Shown here: piece after piece, positions 43,044 through 55,000 of the stretch
Layout: the number at the start of each line of letters is the position of its first letter
Position numbering within the stretch: the stretch's first letter is position 1
Assembly (NCBI GenBank): GCA_029204225.1
Contig: CM055094.1
Span: 31,719,841 to 31,783,840 of the forward strand
Direction: 5' to 3'
Source of the DNA: Diphasiastrum complanatum
Taxonomy: Eukaryota; Streptophyta; Lycopodiopsida; Lycopodiales; Lycopodiaceae
DNA length: 64,000 nucleotides
The notes under the pieces: generated by a model
The model's database searches: none
Told to the model about the DNA's origin: nothing
The model's input: only the letters and a program-made list of their open reading frames with translations
Translations under genes and position numbers: made by a program

Positions 43044-43940
43044 GTGCATGATCTTGGTCTTTTGAGCTATATCTTAGGAATAGAAGTAATTAGAACTTCT
43101 CAAATCACTTTTATTTCACAAGAGAAGTATGCTATTTCTATTCTCAATAGATTTCATATGGTAGATGCAAATCCTATTGATACACCTATGGAATCACATG
43201 TAAAGCTAACTATAAGAGGTAATGAAAGATCCTTCGAGGACATTACTCTCTATAGGAAGCTAATAGGTTCTCTTATATATCTAACCATCACAAGACCTGA
43301 TTTATCTTATTGTGTTGGTAGATTAAGCCAATTCATGCAAGATCCTAGCATAGAACATTGGAAACTAGGAAAGAGGATCTTGAGATACATCTCGGGAACA
43401 AAAGATTTTGGCATTGTTTATAGAGGCTCATCACCTAACTTATTTGGTTTTTCAGATTCAGATTTTGCAGGAGACCTTATGGATAGAAAATCCATAAATG
43501 CACATGCTATTTTCATAGGTGATGGAGCTATCTCATGGATGTCGAAGAAACAAGCAACTATATCACTTTCTTCTAGTGAGGCCGAGTACAAAGCTTTGAC
43601 ATCATGCACAAAGGAGATGGTGTGGATCAAGAGGATGATTATGGAGCTTCATTTGCTGGATTTTTCAGAGAGTCCAATCATCTTTTGTGACAACCTTTCA
43701 GCCCAAAGTCTAGCAAGCAATCCGGTTTTCCATGCAAGGAGCAAACATATCGAGGTGGCTTACCATTTTGTGAGAGAACAAGTGTTGGCAAAAGAGATCA
43801 AGCTTGAACATGTCCCATCAAAGGAATGTGTGGCTGATATCTTTACCAAAGCATTGGGAAAGGACTTATTTTTCAAGCATAGAACAAGTCTTGGTGTACT
43901 TTCTAAATCTATGCTAAAACTAGTTGAAGAGGGAGTGTGA
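43044..43940 (+). CDS. gag-pol: Copia pol, RT end and RNase H, downstream frame
   Basis: Contains YRKLIGSLIYLTITRPDLSY, the RNase H blocks FSDSDFAGDLMDRKS, SKKQATISLSSSEAEYKALT and HARSKHIEVAYHFVREQVL, and the terminal ADIFTKALGKDLF. It ends at a TGA (43938-43940) that already lies within the first five bases of the 3' LTR, as is common in compact Copia elements. It has no start of its own and is expressed only if the upstream frameshift is absent or bypassed. Confidence 0.93.
   Translation: MHDLGLLSYILGIEVIRTSQITFISQEKYAISILNRFHMVDANPIDTPMESHVKLTIRGNERSFEDITLYRKLIGSLIYLTITRPDLSYCVGRLSQFMQDPSIEHWKLGKRILRYISGTKDFGIVYRGSSPNLFGFSDSDFAGDLMDRKSINAHAIFIGDGAISWMSKKQATISLSSSEAEYKALTSCTKEMVWIKRMIMELHLLDFSESPIIFCDNLSAQSLASNPVFHARSKHIEVAYHFVREQVLAKEIKLEHVPSKECVADIFTKALGKDLFFKHRTSLGVLSKSMLKLVEEGV
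43923..43935 (+). other. Polypurine tract of the near-intact Copia
   Basis: GTTGAAGAGGGAG directly before the 3' LTR. Confidence 0.75.
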
Positions 43941-44588
43941 AAAATTGTCAACTAGTAGTATTTTCCTAACTTGAGATTTTGTAGGCCTATGGCCAAATAA
44001 AAGTTAGAGATAGGTTCATACATGTATGTAGAGGCCCAAAGTATGTGTACACTACTTTTGAGGTCACATTAATTAGAGGAGGTCGAGTGTGGAGCTCTTC
44101 TATTGGCTCATAATTTGGTGCATTCCTATTTGACCAAATTTCTAGGTATATGGGTGAATCCTATTGGACCCCAATTTTAGCCTATCATAAGACAAGTGGC
44201 CAAGAGGCACTATGGCTGCTATAAATAGCCATCTCCACGAGTATGTACACATCTCATTTTCATTCTATTGAATGAATGTTATGCTCTTTGAAGGTCCATC
44301 TTCTTCTCTCTCACTTTTTTGTTCATATCTTGCATTCTAGCCACTAGAATTGTGATTTCTTTGTTGCTATGGCTTCACACGTGTGAAATGCAGGTTGTAG
44401 GCTCTGAAGTACGGACAGGGACAGCAAGTTTCTGTTTGTGGAAGCTTATGATCAGATTTTGATGTTTAGTTGATGTTTAGTATGCTTAACATCACAATTT
44501 CTATCATTTTTTCAATCTAGATGTGCATAACTTCCATGGCCAAGATCTTTATGAAACTTTAGCATCTTTTGGATCTGAGTTTTTCACA
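43936..44588 (+). repeat. 3' LTR of the near-intact Copia
   Basis: Aligned base by base with 38727-39379 at a constant offset of 5,209. I saw no difference. Confidence 0.95.
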
Positions 44589-44593
44589 GCACG
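44589..44593 (+). repeat. Target-site duplication GCACG (right)
   Basis: Exact copy of 38722-38726. Confidence 0.9.
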
Positions 44594-44636
44594 CAGTATT
44601 GCAACATGCAACAGCCATCATTAAGACAATAGAGAA

Positions 44637-46054
44637 GGAAATTTATATCACTTGAACATTCGAACTTGAATCGAACAAGCCAATTAAACTCAAGAATCAA
44701 CTGATATTTTGTGGCATAAGAGGCTATGTTACATGAACATGGAAGCCTTGTACCAAGCCAACAAGAGTCAGAGAATCGGAGTCGAAATCAAAGTAGAGAT
44801 ATTCAAACTACCTACGAATCCTGTCTTAAAGGAAAAATGACTAGAACACCTTTCAGTAAGGATGTCTATAAAGCAACTAAGGTACTGGAAATTGTGCATT
44901 CAGATATTTGTGGACCATTCGGAGTATTGTCTTTAGGTGATGCAAAGTCCTTCATTACGTTTATTGATGACTTCAGCAAGTTCGCTGTAATATACTTTAT
45001 TCGTACAAAATTTGAAGCTTTCGAGAAATTCGTTGAGTATACGAATTGGGTTGGGCAATAAGTTGAAGCAGATTTGCATAGATTGTGGAGATGAGTACAT
45101 TTTCAACGAATTAAAAGCTTACTTTACTGATCGAGATATTATGCATATGAAGACTGCATCTTACACAGCTCAGCACAATGGAATAGCTGAACGAAGGAAT
45201 CGTACACTTATGAAACTGCTAGGTGTATGATGGCTCATGTGAAAGCACCAAAACAGTTGTGGGCGAAAGCAGTGGCCACATCAAATTATCTTCAGAATCG
45301 AATTCTGAAATCTCGAATACCGAATAAAACTCCTCATGAGATATGGTGGGAAGTTGAAGCCAAATCTTGCACATGTTCGGACATTCGGATGCACAGTTTA
45401 TATGCACATACCAGACAAATTGAGAAAGAAACTCGATGAAAAGATAGAACAAGGTTTTTTGGTAGGATTGAGTTACATTTGTCATATTATCGAGTCTATG
45501 TACCCGAAACTGCAGAATCGAACTCGAAACCACCTGTGAGAAGATTTGATAGACAACGTAAACCACCAGTAAGGTTTGGTCAGGATGTTTTAACAAATGT
45601 AGCCAATGAATTTTGTGGTTTCCCAAATAAACCTCAAACATTCGAGGAAGCATCTATACTTGATGGAAGAAAACCAATCAAATGCAAGTGGATCTACAAG
45701 ATCAAAATAGGTCCTAATGAAGAAAACATCAGATACAAAGCAAGGTTGGTTGCTAAAGGATTTTCACAGAAATATGGAATCGACTATATTGATACTTTCT
45801 CACCGGTAGTTAAAAAAAACACATCAATTCGCTTGTTATTCGCCTATGTAGTGGCTCATGATCTGAAAATCCATATTGTGGATGAAAAGACTGCTTTCCT
45901 ACACGCAAAATTAGAAGAAGACTTATTCATGGACCAACCACTTGGTTTTATAAGCCAAGAATATCCAGAATACAAATGTCACATGAATAAAAGCATTTAT
46001 GGTCTGGCAGACAATGGTATAGAAAGAAGGACGAAGCAGGTTTTTCCAAACTAG
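44637..46054 (+). pseudogene. Older Copia pol relic (integrase and RT)
   Basis: Begins with the pre-integrase blocks GNLYHL (44637) and LWHKRLCYMNMEALYQANKS (44709). Then integrase HSDICGPF, SFITFIDDFSKFAVIYFI, YTAQHNGIAERRNRTL and HVKAPKQLWAKAVATSNYLQ, DKLRKKLDEKIEQGF, and RT KCKWIYKIKIGPNEENIRYK and AKGFSQKYGIDYIDTFSPVV up to KSIYGL. Several frameshifts and stops break it, and it ends before the YVDD motif. Same lineage as the reverse-strand pol at 16518-18779. Confidence 0.9.
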
Positions 46055-46059
46055 CATTC

Positions 46060-47400
46060 CAATTAACAACACCTATAGAATGGAGGATCTGATTAGCACA
46101 CACATATTCCACAAGCATGAGCAACAAATTTGTAGCATAAATAGTCCAAATTAATTATTTTCACCTTTGTCATCTTCCTCCCATACTTTTTTAATATATC
46201 TCTAATAATTGTTCTCTCCTTTTCATGGCTCTCTCCTTCCAATATAGAGGATAATAAATCTGCTATCTTAGCTTGACAATCTTCTTTGTATAATGGCTAT
46301 ATTAAACACATGGAATTAGACCATAAAAGTGTCATACAACTTGCAATGGAAACATTCAATGCATTCTGCAATTCCATAATCAAACAAGAAAGATCAAGAT
46401 ATGTACTGCATAGACCATTCTCCCAAGCATAACGCGTGTTAGTGGATACCATGGTTTTTTACCGGACTTGGACTCCATTTTCCTATATGTCTGAAGTTTT
46501 TTTTGCTCATTCAAAGTCAAGTTCTCGAAAAAATTATCCTCACCGCACTCGCATATTGTTCTAGCATTATAGAAATAATCTTTAAGATTTGTTTTTACAA
46601 TAGCATCCTCGTTTAGCCTACAAAATAAACAAACATTGTTAGTTTGTCACGTTATGCGCATAGCAATTATTATAATAAACCTTTGTTAAATCAAGAACAT
46701 ATATCAACTTACAAATTCAATCTCTGTAAAGCTACAACCAACTAAATCTCAGACCTAGGATCAAACTCTATAAAAAGAGGCCATGACTCTAATGTGCTTG
46801 CTACGATCATTTCAAAACTCATCAATGACAATCTCCATCCATGTTGTAGTCCTATGATTTCCCTCCCACTCAAAAAACATTTTTTCAGAAAGAATGAAAA
46901 ACTCAGGTCTATCATCCAACTCTCTCTCGAACTACTCGCTGACCTCCAACCAATTGGAACCCAACCATTCTTTATCTCATCATTCACCTCAACAACTTGT
47001 CCATCCAATAAATGTTTGCTCAATATGAACATGCCCTTCTCCTTCACATACCCCTCATCCCTAAATGCCCTCTTCAAATATTCCATGTTATTTCTCAAGG
47101 TTCTGACCTTTGTGTTAATCTTTAACTACACAAACGAATCATAGGTGGTTGTCTATTTATAAATATTGATAGTTATTGAAGTATGCTCCTTTGACAGATT
47201 AGAGGAGTGTCCTGGTCGAACTCATCATCTGATTCATCTTCTCCCTTAATATCATCTTTTCTTGCACATCTACAACAACATCTTCCAAAGTCTCTATGGG
47301 TGTGTTTTCCACAAGATTAAAAGTTTGTACAAAAGGTTTATGATCACACGAAGATTTACTACATAGCATATCTCTACAGATATCACATGATCTGTACACA
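46060..47400 (-). pseudogene. Unrecognised reverse-strand frames
   Basis: The frame at 47098-46742 (with EYLKRAFRDEGYVKEKGMFI and NDEIKNGWVPIGW) is open for 118 codons, and one at 47399-47199 has SCDICRDMLCSKSSCDHK. Between 46650 and 46140 other reverse-strand pieces (LLSSILEGESHEKERTII) are broken by stops. Possibly one decayed gene or transposon coding region. No family recognised. Confidence 0.3.
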
Positions 47401-49370
47401 ATACTTTCTTAACCGAGGATCCTATAACTTGATTATCCTCTAACAGAGAATATTTTTCAAAGAGTGCTATTCCACAACCAAAATCTCAACCAGAGATTAC
47501 CTCAAAAGAATATATTCCCAGCATGAATTTCCTTCCTTGCATCAACCCGCGGATGTCAGTCCTCACTAAGATCAAGTTGATTAAAACCACCATCTTGCAA
47601 TAGAATTTCCTAGTTCTGACACAAATCATCCAGACTTGTGATCAACAACTCTTCTACTACAAGAGTGTTTTCTAATTTCCTTCTCTTAAATCTTCAAACC
47701 AGATATCTACTATAATCCTTAAAGGATTTCTATAATATCAAAATATCCTATCATTTTTTATTTTTGAAACAGGTCCGTCATCTATTCATATAACAGATTT
47801 CTCCTGGAATCTATATAGATGTTTGTCCTTGATAATTCTCTCTTCCTACTTCTCCCCCTTTTAACAGGAAACCACACGAGTTGCCAGGGTGCATATCAAT
47901 CTAGATTTGCCTTAGGAGAAGTTTTAAAGAAGAGATCCGAGAAAATCTTGAAAGTCAAGAAAGGTGTTGTATCATTGTAGCCAAATACTGATAATGTCCC
48001 AACACATTTTCATGAATGACTTATCAAAAGATCTCCTTCATGACCAACACTGAGAATTGACTTATAAATTAGAAAAGGACTTTTTGAAGATTCATACAAG
48101 GAAAACGTTTAAAAAACGATTACGTTAACCATTCATGTGACATCGTCCAAGGTCAATCGGTAATAAAAAATTACCTTCCAAGGAATCACGAGAAATCGGG
48201 TTAATAAATGTTTAAAAAATTCACAAATATCTTTTTTATAAAGAAATAGCCTATGGGTTTCCGGTTTTGTAAATTTGAGATATCCATAAGGGTCATGACC
48301 AATATCTCATATTCAACAAAACACCCATTTTATGACCCATAGTATTTGGCATCGTTTAGATTTACAGCCTTACTATGGTCAAATTAATCCAGTTAGTATT
48401 AGATCTTCATTTTGGAATCGCCTATGTCCCATACCACAGGTTTTTCCGCCATGAAGGCCCTCCACTTCCTGATCAAAGTGTCTCAAAATCTCGACTTATA
48501 TAAAAAATACATAAATCGTTTGAGACAACACCACCGGTACCATTTAAGTTCTCAAGAATTTCACATTCCAACGTCAGAGTACCAATTCCAGCTCACTGAG
48601 GAATGAGTGGGAATAAACTCATGATTTTTATTGGCTTCAATTGTCTTTACTTTCATAGCGTATTGGTATGCCTCAGTTTCAAGCATATCAAAAAATAACT
48701 TTTTTTGTTTATTTTTAGTCTTTTCCATCTTAGGCTCCAAGGCCGTTTGGCCTTGTGCGCTTTTTCACGAGGCATCCACGGTGCTATCATAGCTATGTCT
48801 TGGCCACACGGACTTGTCCATTTGCAAGTTAAAACTGAAAAATTAAAAAAAAAATTACATTCAGTTTACATTCATTGCGGGTATAATTTTTGTAATGAAA
48901 CAATGTCCAAAAAAAAACATAGTTTTAACAGACCATAATGTGCTTATTAAAATTATACCAATGAATTTTGCAAATGGATTATAAGCAATAAAAATGCCGA
49001 AAAACCATGTCGATGCATCCAAATCTAATTTAGACAACTTTCGAAGCCATTACGATTCAACTGAAAATTAACTGCATTTCCTTATCCATAGGCTATGATG
49101 ACTAAAAAGAAATGCCCATGGAAACCAAAAATAAAAAAATAAAAAAAAACTCCAAAAAAGCATCACAAATTGGCTTCCATGGACAATCTTCCATAAATCA
49201 CAAGAGAAAATCGAGAGAGATGGATCTTAACAACATGGAAATGAAAATTGGGAGAATTCACCCACTTGGAACCTTGTTCTCCACCTCGATGAGAATATCA
49301 ACTGATCTACACCAAGAATTCGATGAAAAGCTTCACCACTCCAAGTTATCTGATCTTCGTAAGCCTTGCT
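47400..49370. other. Non-coding DNA
   Basis: No supportable gene. AAGGCCGTTTGGCCTT near 48739 is a short inverted repeat. A/T runs near 48840 and 49130 break all frames. Confidence 0.45.
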
Positions 49371-49600
49371 TCGACACCAATGTAAGGGAAAGCTCCTCAA
49401 GATCCTGCTTAGAAATCGAAACACAAGAGAATTGAGAAATTTTCATTGCTATTGATATTCTACACATGCATTCACTGTTCTAAACCATGTACTAACTCCA
49501 ATTTTCTCAAGTTTATTAATTACCTTATCGGCCTCGTCCGAAATGACGTGGCATAACCAATAATCTCAAGCACTGGAGTATTGTGTATCCGATTATGTCG
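49365..49600 (-). repeat. Degenerate reverse-strand LTR end with primer-site relic
   Basis: Reverse-strand TGGTGTCGAAGCAAGG near 49383-49368 matches the tRNA-iMet primer site at 12 of 16 positions. The adjacent AATGACGTGGCATAACCAATA (49542-49562) matches AATGACGTAGCATAACTAATA at 1591-1611, so the two loci share an old repeat. Confidence 0.35.
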
Positions 49601-50830
49601 AATCCCATATGCAGGCAACAGGACATGCACGTAACAGGAGTCAACAATGCTCGGGAGCCTTGCGTTGGTGCCCGAGAATCTTCAGGGTATGGTGCTATTG
49701 CCTACGAAAGCTTTTCATGGTCCGCGTCGCCACATGGCACAACTTATTGCATCGCGTCGGCCTGTAAGGCGTGCATATGCCAATGCGTGCCTTAGAGCTC
49801 CCCCCTCACCCCCCCACCCCCGGAAGAAAAAACAAAAAAACAAATCACCAAAAAAAATTTCCTCTAGACTCTCGGCTCTCTTGCTTGACTCTTGACTCAT
49901 TATTACTTTTGAACTTTGAAGGCATGCTCTCAAGTTGAGATTGCTAGTTGTAACAAATCACTAAAGCTCTTTCTTGACTCTCCACGCTTGTTGTTGCTTT
50001 TAAACTTTTTCCATTTTGACTATGTACTAGGTATCCTTCACGACGAGGCTTGCTACCAACGGTAGCAGGTTGTGAACCCTGTTATATAACGGTAGCCAGC
50101 TATCGGATGAATGGTAGTTGATGCTGCAATTGAGAATGCATGGCTGAGATTACACCTTTTTTTTTGAGGCCCTTGCTATGGTTTGAAATCAAGTTCATCT
50201 TGACCAACCACAACACGAGTGCTACTTTGCTGGACTAGAGAGACAAAACTCGAGAATGAGCATATAATTGGGAGCTCTTGCCCTCATCCCAAGGGTGAAA
50301 AAGCTATTGCATCTCCTTCGGAGTCTTCCTCCCTCCTTCACCTTTGGATGATGGAGGCGAGATTAATGGCATGTGATATTTTTTTGGAATACATGTGGAG
50401 GTGAGACGGCTGGCGGCGGATGAGATAATTTTTATTATTCTTGGGAACCGATGCCAATGCCAATCCCAATGCCAGGAATTATTCTTGAATACGGCATTTG
50501 GCATTTGGCATTTAGGCCATGTTCTCTGACAGAATCTCATTCATCGCCGCGGCACGCCATTGTAGGGCCTGCCACGAACTAATTCATGGCTGACTGCAGC
50601 TTTGATTTATGGTCGGGGAAGAGGTATGATCTTCAATCGAAGGATTATCGAACGGAAGAGGTATATTTTCGATGATCGATCCTCAGGAATCATCGACACA
50701 AGCCATCACCCACAGCTGTGATACGATCCTCGCTGATTTCCTTTTGCTCAGAGTTTTGACGTTCTGCAAACCTCGGAAGGTGTACGGATGATTATCTTTA
50801 CGGGCTTAGGCTAGGGAATTTTGTTTTATA
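49601..50830. other. Intergenic DNA upstream of the ABCC gene
   Basis: Nothing supportable as a gene. A C-rich run lies at about 49800-49822. Confidence 0.45.
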
Positions 50831-50835
50831 TTCTT

Positions 50836-50985
50836 GGAACGGTGGAAATTGGAAAGCTGCAGACCGTTCGTAGAATGAGCAAAAACACGATGGTTTAGGG
50901 AATGTTGTTTGGAACGGTGGAAAATGGAAACCTGCAGACTGTTCGTAGAATGAGCAAAAACACGATGGTTTTTGGTTAGCCGGAC
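50836..50985. repeat. 75-bp tandem duplication
   Basis: GGAACGGTGGAAATTGGAAA and GGAACGGTGGAAAATGGAAA start at 50836 and 50911. The two copies stay nearly identical through GAATGAGCAAAAACACGATG. Non-coding, about 1 kb upstream of the ABCC start. Confidence 0.85.
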
Positions 50986-52022
50986 GAGTTTTTGATCGGT
51001 TAGTGTTGGTGAACAATCAATACTGTGCTGAAAACTTTCGTCAGGACATGAAAGCTCCATCCAGGTTGGAACTTGTTCTGGATATATGTAACTTTTTCAT
51101 GTAGATTGTATTCTTGCAGCTAGTAATACTAATTTTTTCTGCTCCTGCATTTTATTTCAATGTATTCACTTGACAAGCGTAGACACGCGCACTTAAGTAT
51201 TAAGGGCCAAAAGCTAAGAGAAGGTGACGGTGGATCGTTGAAATGATATTGGAACACGTGCCCTACTATGTAGAATTTGATGTTTCATGAGGAATTATGT
51301 TAATTCTCTCAATGATCTAGTCTACTAAGCTGAAGCCAGGAGCTAGCAATTTCTGAATCAGATTCTGAAGCAGCTTTTTCAGAGGTTCAGAAGCTCCACG
51401 CTCTAGCCTCCTGGTTTTACGTAGGATAGTTGACTCATGCCTCCTTTGTTCTCTTTTCTTCTCTTGTATGTTCTCATTTGTGTCTCGATTGGAGCAAATC
51501 CTCAAGGAAAGAAAATACATTCCGAAGTTCCGAACCATCTATGATCTCACCACTCATTTGTGCCAGGTGGACATAACTTTGCATTGTCTAGAATAAGTAG
51601 AACCTTTTTATCCACGAATGGTGCACACTCCGAAGTTTCTATTTGGATTAATGAAAGTTGGTTTTATAAGAGAAGTATCTCTTTATTCCTGCTCGAGGAT
51701 TCTGCTACAACTTCCGATATATGTTTGTCTCAAGGTTAAAGTTTAAAGTTTAAACTCTGGCTGGAAGGGAATTGACATTGGAAATTGAACATGGGTAAGC
51801 ACGATACTCCATCACACCACACCTGGGTGAAATCAGAAGGATTGGCTTATCAACCATATGGGAGCGCGTCATAACTCAAGCTGCACTATGTACTTCTATT
51901 GAGAAAGAAAGGTTGGCAGCATAACAATAGGGTGCATTTTTCTAGACGCTCATCACAGTCAGCGTGAACGTTGAACAAACTGCTGTTCGGAGCAGTACTA
52001 GTTACCAAGCACACCAGTGGAG
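50986..52022. other. Upstream region of the ABCC gene
   Basis: Presumed promoter and 5' untranslated region. TTTATAAG near 51661 is a weak TATA candidate. No upstream exon is evident. Confidence 0.35.
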
Positions 52023-55000
52023 ATGCAAAATTTGTATGCAATGGAAATAAATTGGTTCAAGGCTGCGACTTCTTCAATTCCGTTTCTGATCCGATTAACA
52101 GTTTGTGGATTGCAACTTTTGCTTCTGATTTCGTTAGCAGTCAGTACTCTCCTCTCCACCCTTAGCTCCAGAAGACAACCCCTCCTTTACGGAGCACTGG
52201 GGCCATCACACAGATTAGCTCAATGGATATGTGGGCTTCTTTGTATTCTGTTTCTTCTGCCACCAATAAGTGAAATTTGGCAGCACAACGGAGACATCAA
52301 TCACGTACCACCCGAGGAAATTGGCTATTTCATAATGCTGTCTGCGTCATGGCTGGCCATATTAATTATCCTGAGAAAAGAGACCGAAGAAGCAAAAAGT
52401 TTTCGTTTGAGATTTTTGCAGGCCTGGTGGTTAGCCTGTTTGATCCTTTATTTAGTATGGTATGGAACTTGGATAGCCGAGTTGCAGGGAAATGGTTGGC
52501 CTGGTGCTATCGTTTCAGATTTTCAGGCACTGGTCTTTTTAGTTACTCTACCTTTGCTGCTATTCCTGGTTTGTACATCTTTCTCAGGATCTTTATATCG
52601 AAAGTGCACCAATGATGACATTGCGAGCATTACAGAACCCTTTTTGGAGCAGCATAGCAACACCAGGTTGACTGATTCATCACTTCGTTTTACGGGATTC
52701 AATAGAGCTGGGATTATTAGCAAGCTCACTTTTAGCTGGCTTGTTCCTTTACTAGAGACTGGCAATAGAAAGCCATTGGAAATGAGCGACATTCCGCATC
52801 TTGGGCCTGAAGACGGGCCTGATATAAACTCTGCGCTATTTCAAGCAGGATGGAACATGCAACTAAAACCAGGAATGCCATCTAGTCCTTCCGTCTGGAG
52901 GGCTTTGTGGCTAGCTTTTTGGCGTCCTTTTCTGTATGCTTCAGCTCTTGCAATTGTGTATGTTTGTATGATGTTTGCTGGGCCTGTTCTTCTGAATAGA
53001 TTTGTTAGCTATATCCAGAGCGACAAGAGGTCCCAACTTGAGGGTTATGGCTTGGTACTAATTCTGTTTTGTGCCAAAATTTTGGAAACTTCATCCGATC
53101 ATCAATTTAATTTCCACGCGCAGGTATTGGGCATTAAAATGCTGACTGGGGTAGGGAGTGCGGTTTATCGTAAAACTCTTTGTCTCTCACATAAGGCTAG
53201 GTGTGATAAGACTGTTGGACAGATCTTGAATATCTTGTCTACTGATGTCCAGCGTTTGTTGCCTCTGAGTTGGTATTTATTGCAAGGCCTTACCCTGCCC
53301 CTGCAAATTGTAATCGCTCTCTGCATTCTATTCTATGCAATTGGAGTTGCTATGATTGCGGGTTTGCTGACAATGCTCCTTATAGTTGGACTTAGTGTGG
53401 TGACTGCAAGTAAGTTTCGATCCTTCCGAATGAAGGCGTTGAGGGCAAAAGATGATCGCATGAAGGGCACCACTGAGAGCCTATCAAACATGAAAGTGAT
53501 CAAACTTCAATCATGGGAGGAGTATTTTTGCAAAAAGATTGAAGAGCTTAGAAAAGAAGAACTGCGATGGGTTGCTCGCTTTTTATATACTCTTTCTGTG
53601 AACATATTTTTTATGTGGCTTGGTCCTCTTGCTGTCTCCGTGGTAACATTTCTAACCATGTTCATTATTGGCGAAGAGCTTACAACTGCTAGAGTCTTCA
53701 CTGCAATAACTACATTCCGCATCCTTCAGGAGCCTCTTCGAACAACTCCAGATGTAATTTCGTATGTTACACAGGCTATTGTTTCCGTTCAGCGTATCCA
53801 CGCCTTCCTTTCAGAAGATGAACTCGATATGAATGCTGTAGAAAAACTTGAAGAAGACAGTGAATTGGCGTTGGAGATAAAGGAGGCCACATTTGTATGG
53901 GATCTGGTAGAAGCTGTACCCGCAATAAAAAATATAACTTTAAGTGTGAAGAAAGGAGATTGCGTAGCGATATGTGGAGTTGTGGGCTCGGGGAAATCCA
54001 ATCTGTTGAGTTGCATTCTAGGAGAGCTTCCTAAAGTGAATGGGACGGTATGCATTATTAGCTTCTCACTGAGTTCTTGAATTGCTCTTCCATATAAAAT
54101 TGAGTATTTCTCGAGAGACATTAGGTGTTGCATGCTAGACACACTGTAAAAGAAATGTTTAGAACGTTCGAAGTGAGGGTTTGTCATGCTTTTTTTTTGT
54201 TTCACCGTTTGGGATATAATGCTCACAGAAAAGATGTAGTTTGTTGCTGGATACCCGGTTTTGAGCAGCCCATTTGACATTGTCAGGTCAAATTGGTAGG
54301 CAGAGTGGCTTATGTCTCTCAATCACCTTGGCTGCAAAACAAGACGATTCAAGAGAATATCTTGTTTGGGCTTCCCATGGATCAAAAGAGGTACGAGGAA
54401 GCAATCAAAGTTTCAGGACTTGTTGCAGATCTGAAACAGTTTCCTTACGGAGATACAACAGAAATAGGAGAACGTGGAATCAACATGAGTGGTGGGCAAA
54501 AGCAGAGAATTCAACTTGCAAGGGCAGTATATCAAGACGCAGATATTTATTTGCTAGATGATCCTTTCAGTGCTGTGGATGCTCACACAGGGAGCTACCT
54601 TTTCAAGGTATATGTGGACTACATACTTATTCCAAATAGACTACTTTGAGATCAAGTCCCAAAAAATGGTCAAAAGTTTCCCTTGCTCTAGTTTGGTGGG
54701 CGATATATGTCAACTGATCTTCTAAGACATTTTCTCCACAGCATATAATTTTGCTAAGTAGAAAGCCAACTTTAACTCTGTTAAGAGTTATTTTGTAATT
54801 AGATTGACCACTTCATTTATGTTTAAGCTGATAGAGAGCAAATTTGACTTAGTTAGCTGCTAGCATCAGAGTCACTTATTTCTTCACGACTTGTAGACAA
54901 AACCTTCATCTTTATCATTATTATTGTAGGAAAGGTGTTTACACATTTCATATCTTTTCAGGAATGTATACGTGGAGCCCTACGCAAGAAAACTGTTATT

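Larger units (their letters stand above)
38727..44588 (+). mobile_element. Near-intact Copia retrotransposon (5,862 bp)
   Basis: Complete architecture: 653-bp LTRs (38727-39379, 43936-44588) that I read as identical, 5-bp GCACG target duplications, tRNA-iMet primer site, one long gag-pol frame in Copia order (gag, protease, integrase, RT, RNase H), and a polypurine tract. The only defect I see is a 1-base frameshift at an A run in the RT/RNase H connection. Identical LTRs imply a recent insertion. It landed between the unknown gene at 37.9-38.7 kb and an older Copia relic at 44.6 kb. Confidence 0.96.

Noticed and set aside
44594-44655. Confident 3' end of the unknown 38-kb gene beyond the Copia insertion
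   Set aside because: The 20-codon open frame is short enough to occur by chance, and Copia pre-integrase sequence (GNLYHL) overlaps it in another frame.
46742-47144. Forward-strand frame opposite the reverse-strand 118-codon frame
   Set aside because: It is the antisense shadow of the reverse frame; neither has a recognised domain, and the forward one has poorer coding character.
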